A DNA stretch of 64,000 nucleotides from Prorocentrum cordatum (Eukaryota; Sar; Dinophyceae; Prorocentrales; Prorocentraceae), in NCBI GenBank assembly GCA_963575745.1, contig CAUYUJ010014174.1, forward strand, positions 159,001 through 223,000. Reading direction: 5' to 3'. The translations under genes and the position numbers were made by a program. The notes beneath the pieces were generated by a model, which saw only the letters and a program-made list of their open reading frames with translations, was not told the origin of the DNA and made no database searches. This document shows positions 50,190 through 60,432 of this stretch, piece by piece. Numbering within the stretch: position 1 is the stretch's first letter; each line of letters begins with the position of its first letter.

Positions 50190-50735
50190 GTGCACGCAGC
50201 GGGCGGTGGAGGAGGCGATCGCGTCGATCCAGTCCAGGCCTGCCCGACCTCCTTGACCCCCCCTTCCCGGTGTTCGGCGGCGAGCCCAGGGGGGAAGCGA
50301 GGGGGAGCAGGCCTGTTTAGAAGGCTCGGAAGGCCTCGGACCTTTGAGCAGTTGTCTAAGCCCCCTCTGAAGACAGAGACGGAGCTCCGCGGCCTCCTGA
50401 GAGGGTTCATTCCCACCCCCCTGGGCTCGCCTCCGAGAGGCGATGGAATCGATCCAGCGCAGGCCTGCCCCACCTTGGCCCCTCCCTCCCTGAGGATCTC
50501 AGCCACGCGCAGACGCTGGTCGGGGGAGAGGGGAAGGTTGCTTAGAAGCACCCCCGATGCTCAGATGGCGTGGCGGGCCTTCTCTGTAGATGTAAGGCCG
50601 GTGCCTGCTGAGAAACAGCCTCCTTCGAAGATGCCTTCTAAGAGGCAACCTTATTCTAAGATGCCTTCTAAGAGGCAACCTCCTTCTGAGAAGCCTTCTA
50701 AGAAGCAACCTCCTAATAATGTTTCTAAGAGGTAA
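50190..50735 (+). other. Open frame with Pro/Lys/Ser repeats, unknown
   Basis: Open frame whose start at 50190 is ATG. The last 45 codons are translated tandem repeats (KMPSKRQPPSEKPSKKQP). Upstream it contains a direct repeat GAGGCGATSGMRTCGATCCA (50212 and 50438). Probably a repeat-derived frame. Confidence 0.2.
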
Positions 50736-50765
50736 CCTCCTTTCAAAAGCCTTTTGAGAGGCAAC
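50615..50765. repeat. Tandem repeat GCCTTCTAAGAGGCAACCTC
   Basis: About five imperfect units of 27-30 bp. Confidence 0.8.
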
Positions 50766-50864
50766 CTCCTAAGAAGCCTTCCCCCCTCCCCTCCTCCCTG
50801 TGCGCGCGTCGCCAAGGACCTGCCCAGGAGGTCCGCCCCCTCTGCCTCCTTTCCTCGTACCTCC

Positions 50865-51045
50865 TCCCCCTCCTCCTCCTCCTCCTCCTCCTCCTCCTCC
50901 TCCTCCTCCTCCTCCTCCCTCCTCCTCCTCCTCCTCCTCCTCCTCCCTCCTCCTCCTCCTCCCCTCCCTCCTCCCTCCTCCCCTCCTCCTCCCCCTCCTC
51001 CTCCCCCTCCCCCTCCTCCTCCTCCCCCTCCGCCTCCTCCTCCCC
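50865..51045. repeat. (CCT)n polypyrimidine tract
   Basis: Ends CCTCCCCATCAG, an acceptor-like site directly before island 8. Confidence 0.9.
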
Positions 51046-51047
51046 AT

Positions 51048-51155
51048 CAGCCTCCCCGCGGGGGCGCGGGCTCTCCCGAGGCCGCTGAGTTGGACGCCGC
51101 GGACGAGCGGCAGCGGGCCGAGCGGTACAGGCTGCTCGGGGGGAGGGGACCTCGC
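51048..51155 (+). other. Exon-like island 8
   Basis: GSPEAAELDAADERQRAERY then RLLGG: charged and helical, right after a long pyrimidine tract and CAG. The best exon candidate of the set. Confidence 0.35.
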
Positions 51156-51174
51156 GGGGTGGGGTGGGCAGGGC

Positions 51175-51390
51175 TCGTTTCGATTCCTCCGATTCGATTC
51201 GACTCGATTCCGATGGCCTCCGATTCCGATTCGATTCGACCTCGGATTCCGATTCGGATTCCGATTCCTCGACGGAGGCCTGCCGATTTCTGCAGATTTC
51301 TGCCGATTCGACTTCTCCCGCCTCGGCTGCCCATTTTCGCCGATCCGACCCACTTCGATCGCTGATCCGACTTGTCGATTCGACTCTGGG
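51175..51390. repeat. GATTCC/GATTCG hexamer repeat
   Basis: Imperfect CCGATTCGATTC units; source of Asp/Ser-rich frames. Confidence 0.85.
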
Positions 51391-51514
51391 GTCTCCTGGG
51401 GGGGGGGGCAGAGAGCGGCGCCACTGGGGCCATGCACGGGCACACAGGAGAGTCACGCGAGGGGCACGTTCCTGCCACACCACGCGGGCGGGCGCGTGCC
51501 GCCCACGGGCAGGA

Positions 51515-51715
51515 CTCGAAGGAGGGAAAACGCCATCAACGTAAGCTTTTGGCGCTCCGCGCAGATCTCTTGGATGCGCGCTGGGACTCCCTGGCGGCGC
51601 CTACGGCGCCGCCCTTGGCGCGCTCCGCGCGCCAGGGAGGGGGGTGCCAGCGCAGATCCAAGAAACTTGCGCGGAGCGCCAACAGTTCATGCTTATGGCG
51701 TTTTTCCTCTTCGAG
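51515..51715 (+). mobile_element. Foldback element copy 4 (best preserved)
   Basis: 201 bp. Arms of about 75 bp: CTCGAAGGAGGGAAAACGCC ... TTGGCGCTCCGCGCAGATCT and complement. Core hairpins GGCGGCGCC-TAC-GGCGCCGCC and TGGCGCGC-TCC-GCGCGCCA, each with a 3-base loop. Confidence 0.85.
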
Positions 51716-52119
51716 TATAGTACCACCTGCGGGCAACATGGTGCCACCCACGGGCAGTGCCCCCCACACACTGGGAGACTCTTGCCACCTCGGGGGGTCT
51801 CGGGGAGTCTGCTTTGCTCGCAGTGCGGTGACAGAGGCCGGGACGAGCAGTGCGAAGTTCACCCCGACCCTTGGAGCAGGGCGCTTGCGCGCGAGTCGAA
51901 CCCAGCAGAGCGTGCGAGGAACGAGGGAGCGGGACGAGTCGAGCCCAGCGAACCCGCAGGAGCCTTTCTCTCACGAGCGCACAGCCCCCCTTGGAAGGAT
52001 GCCTGCGCTGGCACTCGGGTTTGGCGTTGGAGCTGGCCGGGAGAGTCCCCAGGCGGCCCACCACTGGTTCCGGCGAGCAAGCGAGGTTCGAGCTTCGCAG
52101 TTCGCAGAGACCTTTTGGG

Positions 52120-52334
52120 CTTATTCTGCCTCCGTGGGCTGTTGTCGGGCCCCGCGGCCGTCAAAAACGGTTCCGAAGTGAAGCATTGCACCGGATGGAC
52201 CCCAGGAGGGGTGCATAGACCGATTTTGAGCGGAGTTGGCTTCATCCCCTTTCGTGACCGCCTTTGTGGGGTTCCAGCCAGTTCAGACCCCCTGGCCGCC
52301 TCCAAGTTTAGCGATGGGTTTTCCTGGGCTCCTG
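52120..52334. other. No gene; weak dispersed repeat G
   Basis: GTCGGGCCCCGCGGCCGTCA then AAAACGGTTC resembles repeat G near its left end. Otherwise unassigned. Confidence 0.4.
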
Positions 52335-52480
52335 AATTTTGACGGTCAAGTTTTCCTGGGATGTTTGCAGCGGGAAGTCGCGTCAGATTTCAGATGGGGA
52401 TCTCCTCATGTCCTTGCCGGCCCTGTCGGGCCAACCCGAGTCTCCCGATCCCGAGTCTTGCGTCTCCCCGAGAAGAGACG
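52335..52480. mobile_element. MITE-H copy 2 (diverged)
   Basis: CTGGGATGTTTGCAGCGGGA, CGTCAGATTTCAGATGG and CCGAGTCTTGCGTC align with 58190-58330. Confidence 0.55.
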
Positions 52481-52904
52481 GGGGCATGCGCCGCCACCTC
52501 AGTGGCAATCTCGGGTGGGGATGAGCTCATGGGGGAGGGAGTTTTCGCACGGATGTTCGAACTTTTTATATTTATCGGGGCCTGGGGTGGTTTCTTCATT
52601 AGTTTCGCTTCGTCGAGAGCGTTCTAGGGATGCTGGGATCGTCCCGAACTGCCGCCAGAGATGACCCAGAAACCACTGGGCAGTGTTAGGGGGGGGATAG
52701 GCTCAGAGGGGGATGCCGTGACCCCCAATCGCCCATATTCGTCGCCGATACTGAAGGGCCCGATGGCCTTCCAACGAAGCCGCCCGTTCCGACAGGGATC
52801 GCGTTCCATTCCGGGGTTGAGAAAACCGGGATCAGGCCATTCTCGGGCCCCCCGATCACGCGGTGTTGTGTCCAGCAGTATGTGAGGTGCACAACTTCTG
52901 GGGC

Positions 52905-53045
52905 ACAGTCGACGTGGTGCAACCTAAATGGTGCCATGCACGTGTTGGTAGGTATGTGGTGCAATCTAAATGGTGGTGTGGTGTGCAGTCCCTCTGGTGC
53001 AGTCCCTCTGGTGCAACATATGTGGTGCACTATATGTTGTTGTTT
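52905..53045. repeat. GGTGCAACCTAAATGGTGC repeats
   Basis: Imperfect units of about 20-45 bp: GTGGTGCAAYCTAAATGGTG and CCCTCTGGTGCA. Confidence 0.7.
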
Positions 53046-53094
53046 GATGGCGTGCACGGCGACCCTTGGAATGACGTTTTTTTTTGCACGACCA

Positions 53095-54185
53095 AGAACC
53101 GCAACAACAACAACAACAACAGCAACCCCAACAATCAGCAAGAACCGCCACAACCAACCTCGACCAGCAACACCAAACAACAACATCAACAATCAGAACA
53201 CCACTAACACCAACAACAGCCAACAGCAACAACAGCCACCAAAAAGCAACAGCGACAACACAAACACCAACAACAACAAACACAACAACTCCACCAACAA
53301 CCATCATTTTGAGACTGTTCGCTCTTACTTGCACGCGCGTCTTGCATTCCGTATACCCCAACCCTCGATACCCGCCCACTTCGTCTTCGATTGCACCCTC
53401 TTTCGGGGGGAATCTCTTCCTTGTCGGCTATTGACTGAAGTGCGAAGAACTCGAGCGAGAGCGCCGTTCCTGAGTTCGGGGGCCTCTCTGGCCCGGGCTC
53501 TCGGAATGCCTACGTAGAACTGTCGAACGGGAGCCCTTGTCGCCGTGTCCGGGCCTCCACCAACTTGCTTGAATTACGGGAAAGTCTCGAGCGAGAGCGC
53601 CGTTCCTGAGTTCGGGTGCTTTCTTGGCCAGGGGCTCTCGGAGTAAACCGTGGGGAAGTATCGAGCAGGAGCCCTTGTCGTCGTGGCTGGGCCTCCGCCA
53701 ACTTGCTTGAATTACGAGGAAGTCTCGAGCGAGAGCACCGTTCCTGAGTTCGGGGACATCTCTGGCCAGGGTGTCTCGGGGAAAATTGTGCGGAGGAATC
53801 GAGCGGGAGCCCTTGTCGTCGTGGCTGGGCCTCCAAGGGCCCACATGTAGGCTCAAACCAACGCTCAAGCGGGAGCATCGTTTTCAGACGAAATGTAGCC
53901 GGCGTCGAGGCGAGAGCGCGCGGAACCGTTTCCAGAGATCAACAATAATCATTCTTCATAACTGAGTACTCAACACCGGCAACAACGCCAAGAACAACAC
54001 CAACAACGGCAACATCAGCAACACCACCAACACCATTGGCATGAGACGCAACTACTACGATTACTTTTTCAACAGCTACAAGTGCAACTACAACTACAGC
54101 TAGAGCTACAACTACAAACACAAACAACTAGAACCAACAGCAGCAGCATCAAGAACAGCAGCACCACCAAGAACAACCATACAAA
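53095..54185 (+). mobile_element. (CAA)n-bordered composite repeat, copy 3
   Basis: CAA-rich 53098-53300, unit D 53304-53415 (GATACCCGCCCACTTCGTCT), unit E 53425-53935 with GAGCGAGAGCGCCGTTCCTG repeats, then ATCAACAATAATCATTCTTC and CAA-rich DNA to 54185. Confidence 0.75.
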
Positions 54186-54250
54186 GACACATGCCCCAAG
54201 AGGCGCCCGAGAGGCCCCCATCTGGCTCCAAAAAGTCGCCCCCTCTTTTT

Positions 54251-54274
54251 CCGTAGCCTTTTTTGCTCAACAAG
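54251..54274 (+). other. Possible relict spliced leader
   Basis: CCGTAGCCTTTTTTGCTCAA then CAAG. The dinoflagellate leader CCGTAGCCATTTTGGCTCAA(G) matches at 18 of 21 positions. It sits 75 bp before an ATG in a patch of lower GC, as expected for a retroposed mRNA. Confidence 0.4.
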
Positions 54275-54348
54275 GTTCAAGTTTCTCTTCAAGAGTTTGC
54301 AGTTTCATAAGCTTCTCAGCTTCACAGTCCTTTCACCAATCTTCGACC

Positions 54349-54483
54349 ATGCCTCATGCACCAATGATAGAGAAGTCCAAGCCCGTGATAACAAATGAGG
54401 GCAACGAAGCCATCGAAGCCACAGAACGCCAAGCTCTACAAAGTAAAAACGGTGGATGTCTGGTCATGCTTTCCAACCGGTAA
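54349..54483 (+). pseudogene. Short ORF after the leader relict, possible retroposed mRNA 5' end
   Basis: 44 codons from ATG in good context (GACCATGCC): MPHAPMIEKSKPVITNEGNE and EATERQALQSKNGG. No family recognised. The stop comes as the sequence returns to a dispersed repeat (AACAACGGCGTCGGAACCGG, also at 13010). Consistent with a truncated processed copy; equally could be chance. Confidence 0.25.
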
Positions 54484-54804
54484 AACAACGGCGTCGGAAC
54501 CGGCAACAAAACGGCGAAACGGAACTGGTAAAAAATCGACCCTGTCGTTTCCAGGGCCCACTAAGATTTAGAGTACTGCGCGCGTAGCCTGCACCAGCTC
54601 GCACACCACAGCCTGCACCGAGCACAGAGCTTGCCTGCACCGCGCAGCTCGCACCGCACGGCCTCCCCTCCCCGGATCTTCCTCCTCCTCCTCTTCCTCC
54701 TCTCGTCCTCCACCGCAGGGCCTGCAGCACGCAGTCTGCAGCAGGCGGCCTGCATCGCACGGCGCCCGCACCGCAGCTTGCCCCCTCCCCACCCCTCCCG
54801 GCAG

Positions 54805-54864
54805 GGGTGAGCTGGAGAGCGTGCGCTTCGAGGCTCGCGGCGGCCGCCGGCGCGGCTGCGCATC

Positions 54865-54865
<1 letters not shown>
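54805..54865 (+). other. Exon-like island 9
   Basis: After CCCTCCCGGCAG: GELESVRFEARGG, then into (GAC)n. Confidence 0.2.
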
Positions 54866-54917
<52 letters not shown>

Positions 54918-54978
54918 CGCGACGACCGCGACGACCACGACGACCACGACGACCACGACGACCACGACGACGAGCACT
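54866..54978. repeat. (GAC)n repeat
   Basis: GACGAC run then GACCACGAC; could add poly-Asp to island 9, or be simple repeat. Confidence 0.85.
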
Positions 54979-55069
54979 ACGAGGAGGAGGAGAAACAAAA
55001 AGAAGGAGGATGATGGCGGCGGCGGCGGCAGCGTGCACGAAAGTCAGGAGCGGAAGAAAGGCGTAACCG

Positions 55070-55493
55070 AACTTGATTCTTCGCTGTGCTCGCGAGTACG
55101 CCCTGCGCGAACGTTTGTGTCACGAGGCTGGTCATGCACGTGGTTGGGCGCGTAGTTCCTTTGCGGGCTCCCCAAACGGCGGACGTGTCTTCACTCCACG
55201 TTTATTGCCCCGCACCCCCCCCCGTGAACGAAAAACAAGCGTTCGGGGAGTGGGGACGATGCCTGCTGCATGAGATTTAGTGCTAATCCTCTGGCGCGTA
55301 GCGGTCGTTACCCCTGCCCTTTACCCCCTCTCCCCCCGTTACTGATAATGGTAACGATCGTACGTTTCCAGAGCCCTCCAGCGCGCTCTGAAAGCCTCTC
55401 GGAACGCTTTCGGAGCGTTCCGAAACGGTTTGAGAAGGCCGCGGCGTCAAATACATCCTCCAGAGCCGCCAGATCCCAGAGATTGTCGATTTA
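55070..55493. other. No gene seen
   Basis: Unassigned sequence. 55430-55490 (GGCCGCGGCGTCAAATACAT, CCAGAGCCGCCAGATC) resembles 60178-60235. Confidence 0.4.
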
Positions 55494-55671
55494 CAGTGGA
55501 GGCCCGACCTCAAGAAACCTTCCACAAGAAACCCAACCCTGAGACCCCAGGACGTCCATGGATTTCTATGGTGTGGGAACGTCACGCCTTCCGCAGTAGA
55601 GCCATCAAGACCCAAGAAAGCCAGGGCACACTGGAGGCGAGCAGGGTGTTTCCTGGCATGGGCCTCCACTG
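55494..55671 (-). mobile_element. MITE-F copy 1
   Basis: 178 bp, ends CAGTGGAGGCCC / GGGCCTCCACTG, flanked by TA on both sides (55492-55493, 55672-55673). Confidence 0.75.
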
Positions 55672-55747
55672 TATCCTCGCCCGATTTTTGTTCCTCGCCC
55701 CGGCTCCGTCATGGCCGCCTGGTCTTCAGGCGGGCTTGTCCCTCCAC

Positions 55748-55840
55748 AGGAGAAACATGCCACAATAGTCAATGAAAAACTCTACAGACGATGTCCTGAT
55801 TGCTTTTGACTACTCTGTCGTGTCCTTGGCGTATCTAGGG
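55748..55840 (+). repeat. Dispersed repeat J, copy 1
   Basis: CACAGGAGAAACATGCCACA ... TGTCGTGTCCTTGGCGTATC matches 57376-57468. Confidence 0.75.
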
Positions 55841-55844
55841 GAAC

Positions 55845-56025
55845 AACAAGTGGCATAAACATAAAAACTCGGAGGTCCGCGCGGATTTCTCGGATCGGCG
55901 TTGGGTCCCCCCGGCGGCGCCTCCGGCGCCGCCCCTGTCGCGATCCGCGCGCGCCAAAGAGGGGGGTCCAGCGCCGATCCGAGAAATCCGCGCGGACCTC
56001 CGAGTTGTTATCTTTATGTAATTTT
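55845..56025 (+). mobile_element. Foldback element copy 5
   Basis: Arms CTCGGAGGTCCGCGCGGATT ... CCGATC and near-perfect complement (to 56008), outer CATAAACATAAA / TTTATGTAA. Core GGCGGCGCC-TCC-GGCGCCGCC. Confidence 0.85.
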
Positions 56026-56156
56026 TTACCTAACAGCTTTTGCTGATAGGTTTCTAGTGGTGTCAAAAGAGAGCATCTGGACTCCACAGGGGGGTCAGGG
56101 CGGGTGCCGGGGAGGAGGGCCGGGAACAGAGCCGGGCTCGTTTTAAGCCAACAGTC
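56026..56156. repeat. Leader of satellite module, copy 1
   Basis: CCTAACAGC...TGATAGGTTTCTAGTGGTGT and AAAAGAGAGCATC; repeated at 63038-63150. Confidence 0.8.
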
Positions 56157-56576
56157 ACACACTTCGTGCTCTTCGACCTCCCAGAATTCCATTCCCGGGC
56201 CACATTTTGAATAACCGGAGCCAACTGTAGGCCACTTCGTGCTCTTCGACTTCCCAGAACTCCATTCCCGGGCCACATTTTGGATGCCCGGAGCCAACTG
56301 TAGGCCACTTCGTGCTCTTCGAGTTCCCAGAACTCCATTCCCGGGCCACATTTTGAATGCCCGGAGCCAACTGTAGGCCACTTCGTGCTCTTCGAGTTCC
56401 CAGAACTCCATTCCCGGGCCACATTTTGAATGCCCGGAGCCAACTGTAGGCCACTTCGTGCTCTTCGAGTTCCCAGAACTCCATTCCTGGGCATGATTTT
56501 GAATGCCCGGAGCCAACTGTAGGCCACTTCGTGTTCTTCGAGTTCCCAGAACTCCATTCCCGGGCCACATTTTGAA
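56157..56576 (-). repeat. 73-bp satellite, block 1
   Basis: Nearly six tandem copies at exact 73-bp spacing (GGCCACTTCG at 56230, 56303, 56376, 56449, 56522). Open in all three minus frames, so reading frames here are artefacts. Confidence 0.95.
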
Positions 56577-57215
56577 TGCTGAGGCAGGCTGATGCTGAGG
56601 CTGAGGCAGGCTGAGGCTGAGGCAGGCTGAGGCTGAGGCCGAGGCTGAAGGCAGACTGAGGCTGAGGCTGAAGCAGGCTGAGGCTGAGGCTGAGGCAGGC
56701 TGAGGCTGAGGCTGAGGCAGGCTGATGCTGAGGCAGGCTGAGGCTGAGGCTGAGGCTGATGCAGGCTGAGGCTGAGGCAGGCTGAGGCTGAGGCCGAGGC
56801 TGAAGGCAGACTGAGGCTGAGGCTGAAGCAGGCTGAGGCTGAGGCTGAGGCAGGCTGAGGCTGAGGCAGGCTGATGCTGAGGCAGGCTGAGGCTGAGGCT
56901 GAGGCTGATGCAGGCTGAGGCTGAGGCAGGCTGAGGCTGAGGCCGAGGCTGAAGGCAGACTGAGGCTGAGGCTGAAGCAGGCTGAGGCTGAGGCTGAGGC
57001 AGGCTGAGGCTGAGGCTGAGGCAGGCTGATGCTGAGGCAGGCTGAGGCTGAGGCTGAGGCTGATGCAGGCTGAGGCTGAGGCAGGCTGAGGCTGAGGCCG
57101 AGGCTGAAGGCAGACTGAGGCTGAGGCTGAAGCAGGCTGAGGCTGAGGCTGAGGCAGGCTGAGGCTGAGGCAGGCTGAAGGCTGAGGCTGAGGCAGGCTG
57201 AGGCTGAGGCTGTGA
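56577..57215 (-). repeat. CTGAGG array with higher-order repeat, block 1
   Basis: Hexamer-based GCTGAGGCTGAGGCAG. Landmark TGAAGGCAGACTGAGG recurs at about 56646, 56801, 56950 and 57105, a 149-155-bp higher order. Confidence 0.95.
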
Positions 57216-57375
57216 CTGCGACTGCCGTTGCCACTGCGACTGTCATCGCGAATGCGACTACGACTGCGAGAACAGCAGAATTCTACAACTGGATTATCAT
57301 CCGAATCTTAAGGGGAATGCTTCCGGATAGCTCCTACACATCGCTGTTAGGCTGCTTTGCCGGGATAATTATGTC

Positions 57376-57468
57376 ACAGGAGAAACATTCCAAAACAGTC
57401 CATGAGAAACTCGTCAGGCGATGCTTGGATTGTTTTTGACCATTTTCTCGTGTCCAATTGGCGTACAG
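57376..57468 (+). repeat. Dispersed repeat J, copy 2
   Basis: CACAGGAGAAACATTCCAAA ... TCTCGTGTCCAATTGGCGTA. Confidence 0.75.
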
Positions 57469-57756
57469 TCGGGGCTCTGAAGAAGGAACCCTTTTCGCTG
57501 GGGAGGGGCTCCGCGTTCCTTAAGTGTTTCGCAGCTTGCCTCAGGTTTTCCTGATGGGTTTTCATAGGAAATCGAAGTTGATCTTATGGGAAAAAGTGGC
57601 CTCGTTCCTTATTTCGGGTTCCTTAGGCCAAGGCCCCGACTGTATCTTTGATCTTTCGCCCAACCCCGACTGTATCTTTGATCTTTCGCCCAACACCTCC
57701 CTCTGGCAGGGCGTGCCCGACCCTCCGCCGGGCCCGCGCCCTCGGCCAGGGGAAAA

Positions 57757-58010
57757 CCAGACCCGACCAGGGGAAAACTAGACCCGACCAGAGAAAAACT
57801 GGACCCGACCAAGGGAAAAACTAGACAGGACCAAAGGGAAAAACTAGACAGGACCAAAGGAAAAACTAGACCCGACCAAAGGAAAACTAGACCCGACCAG
57901 GGGAAAACTAGACCCGATCAGAGGAAAAACGAGACCCGACCACAGGAAAAACCAGACCCGACCACAGGAAAAACTGGACCCGACCACAGGGGAAAACCAG
58001 ACCCGACCTC
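57757..58010. repeat. 17-20-bp tandem repeat (GACCCGACCAGGGGAAAAC)
   Basis: About 13 imperfect copies. Confidence 0.9.
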
Positions 58011-58133
58011 CGGAGCCCAGGCCCCGGGCCCCGGGGGGGGGGGGGGGGGCGGGGCCCCCGCAGGCGGTGGGGCGCGCCGCGAGCCGGGGCGCGGCGGCCG
58101 GAGGTCCTCATGTCCCGAGAAAGGCCCCCTGTC

Positions 58134-58334
58134 GGGGGAGCGTAAGACCCGGGTTTGCCAGGACTCGGCTTCGCCATCGTTTTTTGACGACCGCGCTTCG
58201 GATTTTGACGAGGAGGAGTTTCGTGGGATGTCTGCAGCGGGAGGCCTCGTCAAAATGCAGGCTCGGCCTCGTCATTTTTTTGACGACCTCGTCGGGGATT
58301 TCCGAGTCCCCTGTACCCGGGTCTTACGCCCCCC
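58134..58334. mobile_element. MITE-H copy 1
   Basis: Inverted ends GGGGGAGCGTAAGACCCGGG and complement, extending inward with CAGGACTCGG and TTTTTTGACGAC. 201 bp. Confidence 0.7.
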
Positions 58335-58422
58335 TGACCCTGGGCTCTTCCTGGGCGCGCTGCGAGCCCCCGGGGCGCTCCGAGACGGCTCCGGTGAAGG
58401 GGCCCAGGGACACAAGCAAACA

Positions 58423-58595
58423 TCGGGGGTGGGCAGAGCCCCTAACGGTGACGCGTCGATTCGTGAAGTGTCCGTTTTCGGTTCTCGAGAAGGGCGCCGC
58501 GGCCGTCATTTTCCAGGCTTGCGCCCGCCAGGTTTGGGCCTCAGGTCGTTTTCACTTAACCACGTTTTACTAAAGGGAGGTCTGTCCATCCCCGA
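58423..58595. mobile_element. MITE-A copy 3
   Basis: 173 bp, same ends and interior as copies 1 and 2. No 5-bp duplication; instead a 65-bp sequence (CTGGGCGCGCTGCGAGCCCC) lies directly before (58351) and after (58596). Confidence 0.75.
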
Positions 58596-58739
58596 CTGGG
58601 CGCGCTGCGAGCCCCCTGGGCGCTCCGAGACGGCTCTGGTGAAGGGGCCCAGGGACAAAACGACGCGGAGATCGGGACAAAATCGGACCGGGACAACTCG
58701 AAATCTCTGAGAATCGGCGGGTTTGGAGGATGTATTGGG

Positions 58740-58830
58740 CGCCGCGGCCGCTCCAGAGCGTTCCGGAACGCTCTGAGAGCGCTCCGGAACGCTCTGAGAG
58801 CGCTCCGGAACGGTCTGGAGCGATTTATCC
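58740..58830. repeat. 27-bp palindromic tandem repeat
   Basis: CGCTCCGGAACGCTCTGAGA three times; CCGGAACG... is self-complementary in part. Confidence 0.8.
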
Positions 58831-59119
58831 CGATCCTAGCCTTCTTTTAAGGGACACAAATAAATATATACACAGATCACCGAAGGAGCGTGTCCTAAGG
58901 CTGCTGGCGGAAAACCGGGGGGGGTCCACCCGACCCCCCCCCCCTCGATAATACCGGGGGGGGGCCGCACGGGGCGAGGACGCGAGCAGCGGCGGAAGCG
59001 CCCTGGCGGGCCTATACAGGCCTACCCAGTAAAGTTCTAAGAGCCCTTTGTGGTTCCCACGGCGTGTTCTCAGAACATGCCTGGCTGGGGCTGGAGGGTT
59101 TCCCCAAAGGGCTTAGGCG
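58831..59119. other. No gene seen
   Basis: Includes G/C homopolymer runs near 58920-58970. Confidence 0.4.
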
Positions 59120-59240
59120 ACCCGTCCTCCTCCGCCGCCTCCTCCTCCTCCTCTTCCTCCTCCCTCCTTCTCCTCCATCTCCTCCTCCCCCTCCACCTCC
59201 TCCTCCTCCTCCTCCTCATCCTCCTCCTCCTCCCCCTCCT
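59120..59240. repeat. (CCT)n tract
   Basis: CCTCCTCCT repeats. Confidence 0.85.
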
Positions 59241-59502
59241 CGGGTCGCCTACGGCCCCGGGGGAAACCGTGCAGCTGGGGCTGTCTTCTTTTATCAGCAC
59301 ATCGGGCTCATGTTTCCTGAACACTGTCTTTGCTCTTAGAGCACTGCTGGGTTCTAAGAACTTTTCGCGGTAGAACTACAGGCATGCCGGGACGGTCAGT
59401 CCCTGCTCAAAGGACGGCGAGGGGGGGTCGCACGGGGCGGGGCGAGGACGAGGGCGGGGAAGGCCGCGCGGGGCGAGGGAAGGTCGCCCGGGGCGGGGCG
59501 AG

Positions 59503-59797
59503 AATGGTGAAAAGCCTCCCGCCATGATTTGTTCCATTGCTCGCGGGGGTCTGGGTGTATAGAAGAAGAAACAAAGACGCTATGAATATAAACTTTTGGC
59601 GCTCCGCGGAGATTTCTAGGATCTGCGCTGGGCCCCCCCGGCAGCACCTCCGGCGCCGCCTTTAGCGCAGCGCAGATCCCAGAAATCTTCGCGCAGCGGC
59701 AGAAATGTATGTTTATTATGTTTTTTCTTTTTCTATCCACCCAGACCCCCGCGAGCAATGGACAAAATTCATGGCGGGAGGTTTTTCTCCATTTTCG
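59503..59797 (+). mobile_element. Foldback element copy 6 (longest arms)
   Basis: Inverted arms of about 120 bp: left AAAGCCTCCCGCCATGATTT ... GCTCGCGGGGGTCTGGGTG; right is the complement. Inner arms GGCGCTCCGCGGAGATTTCT / complement. Centre GGCGCC hairpin degraded. Confidence 0.85.
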
Positions 59798-59935
59798 GCC
59801 TCTTGGCGCCCTTGCCGGGCCTCGGGGCCGTCGACAAAACGACTCGGGACGAAAAACCGATCCCGGGGGGATAAGTCGAGACCTCTGGGGGTCGACGTTG
59901 TGAACAAAATCATGACGTTGGGGGTCTGGGCAGAG
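59786..59935 (+). repeat. Dispersed repeat G, copy 2
   Basis: GGCCTCGGGGCCGTCGACAA, ACTCGGGACGAAAAACCG, CTCTGGGGGTCGACGTTGTG; related to 46360-46470 and, inverted, to 6531-6593. Confidence 0.65.
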
Positions 59936-60432
59936 CGTTCCGGGTCGCTCTCAGAGCGACGCCAGTCGGGGCTCAAGAGGTGGGGGTTAAAATGCAATCG
60001 GGGTCAGTCAGCGCGCTGGATCTTGCAGGACCCTGCAGAGCTAGGGGCGCACTGATCCGGGTGTAGGCGCAGGAGCCTGCAGGATTTTGCAGGATCTTGC
60101 AGGATCCAGCAAGGCCTGACTGACCCATGTCTGGATTGACCCGGGTCAGTAGATCCCCAGCCAGGAAGCTCTCAGAAGGCCGCGGCGCCCGAGACGGCCT
60201 CCAGAGCCACCAGATCTCATAGGTTCTCGATGTAGCCACACCCGAGTTTTGCTCCTCGTCCTGGCTTTTTTGCCTCAGAAGGGGCCCCGAGAAAGTCGGT
60301 CCAGAGGGGGGGGGCAGCAGCAAGTCCGCTCAAAAGCGGGCTGTGCGCCCCTCCCAGGATCGAAGCGGACGGGAGTCTCGAGCCGCGCCCGGCCGTGGTT
60401 GACGAGGGAGCCCGTGTCTCCCCCCGTTCCTC

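Noticed and set aside
53360-53880. Minus-strand frames with repeated PELRNGALARDF
   Set aside because: Come from the 55-60-bp repeats of composite unit E; kept only as repeat, since selection cannot be judged here.
56157-56576. CRISPR array (regular 73-bp repeats)
   Set aside because: No unique spacers: the whole 73-bp unit repeats; eukaryotic satellite context.
55782-57246. Long minus-strand frames with repeating Trp/Glu/Ser peptides
   Set aside because: They are translations of the 73-bp satellite and the CTGAGG array; the unit has no stop in any frame.
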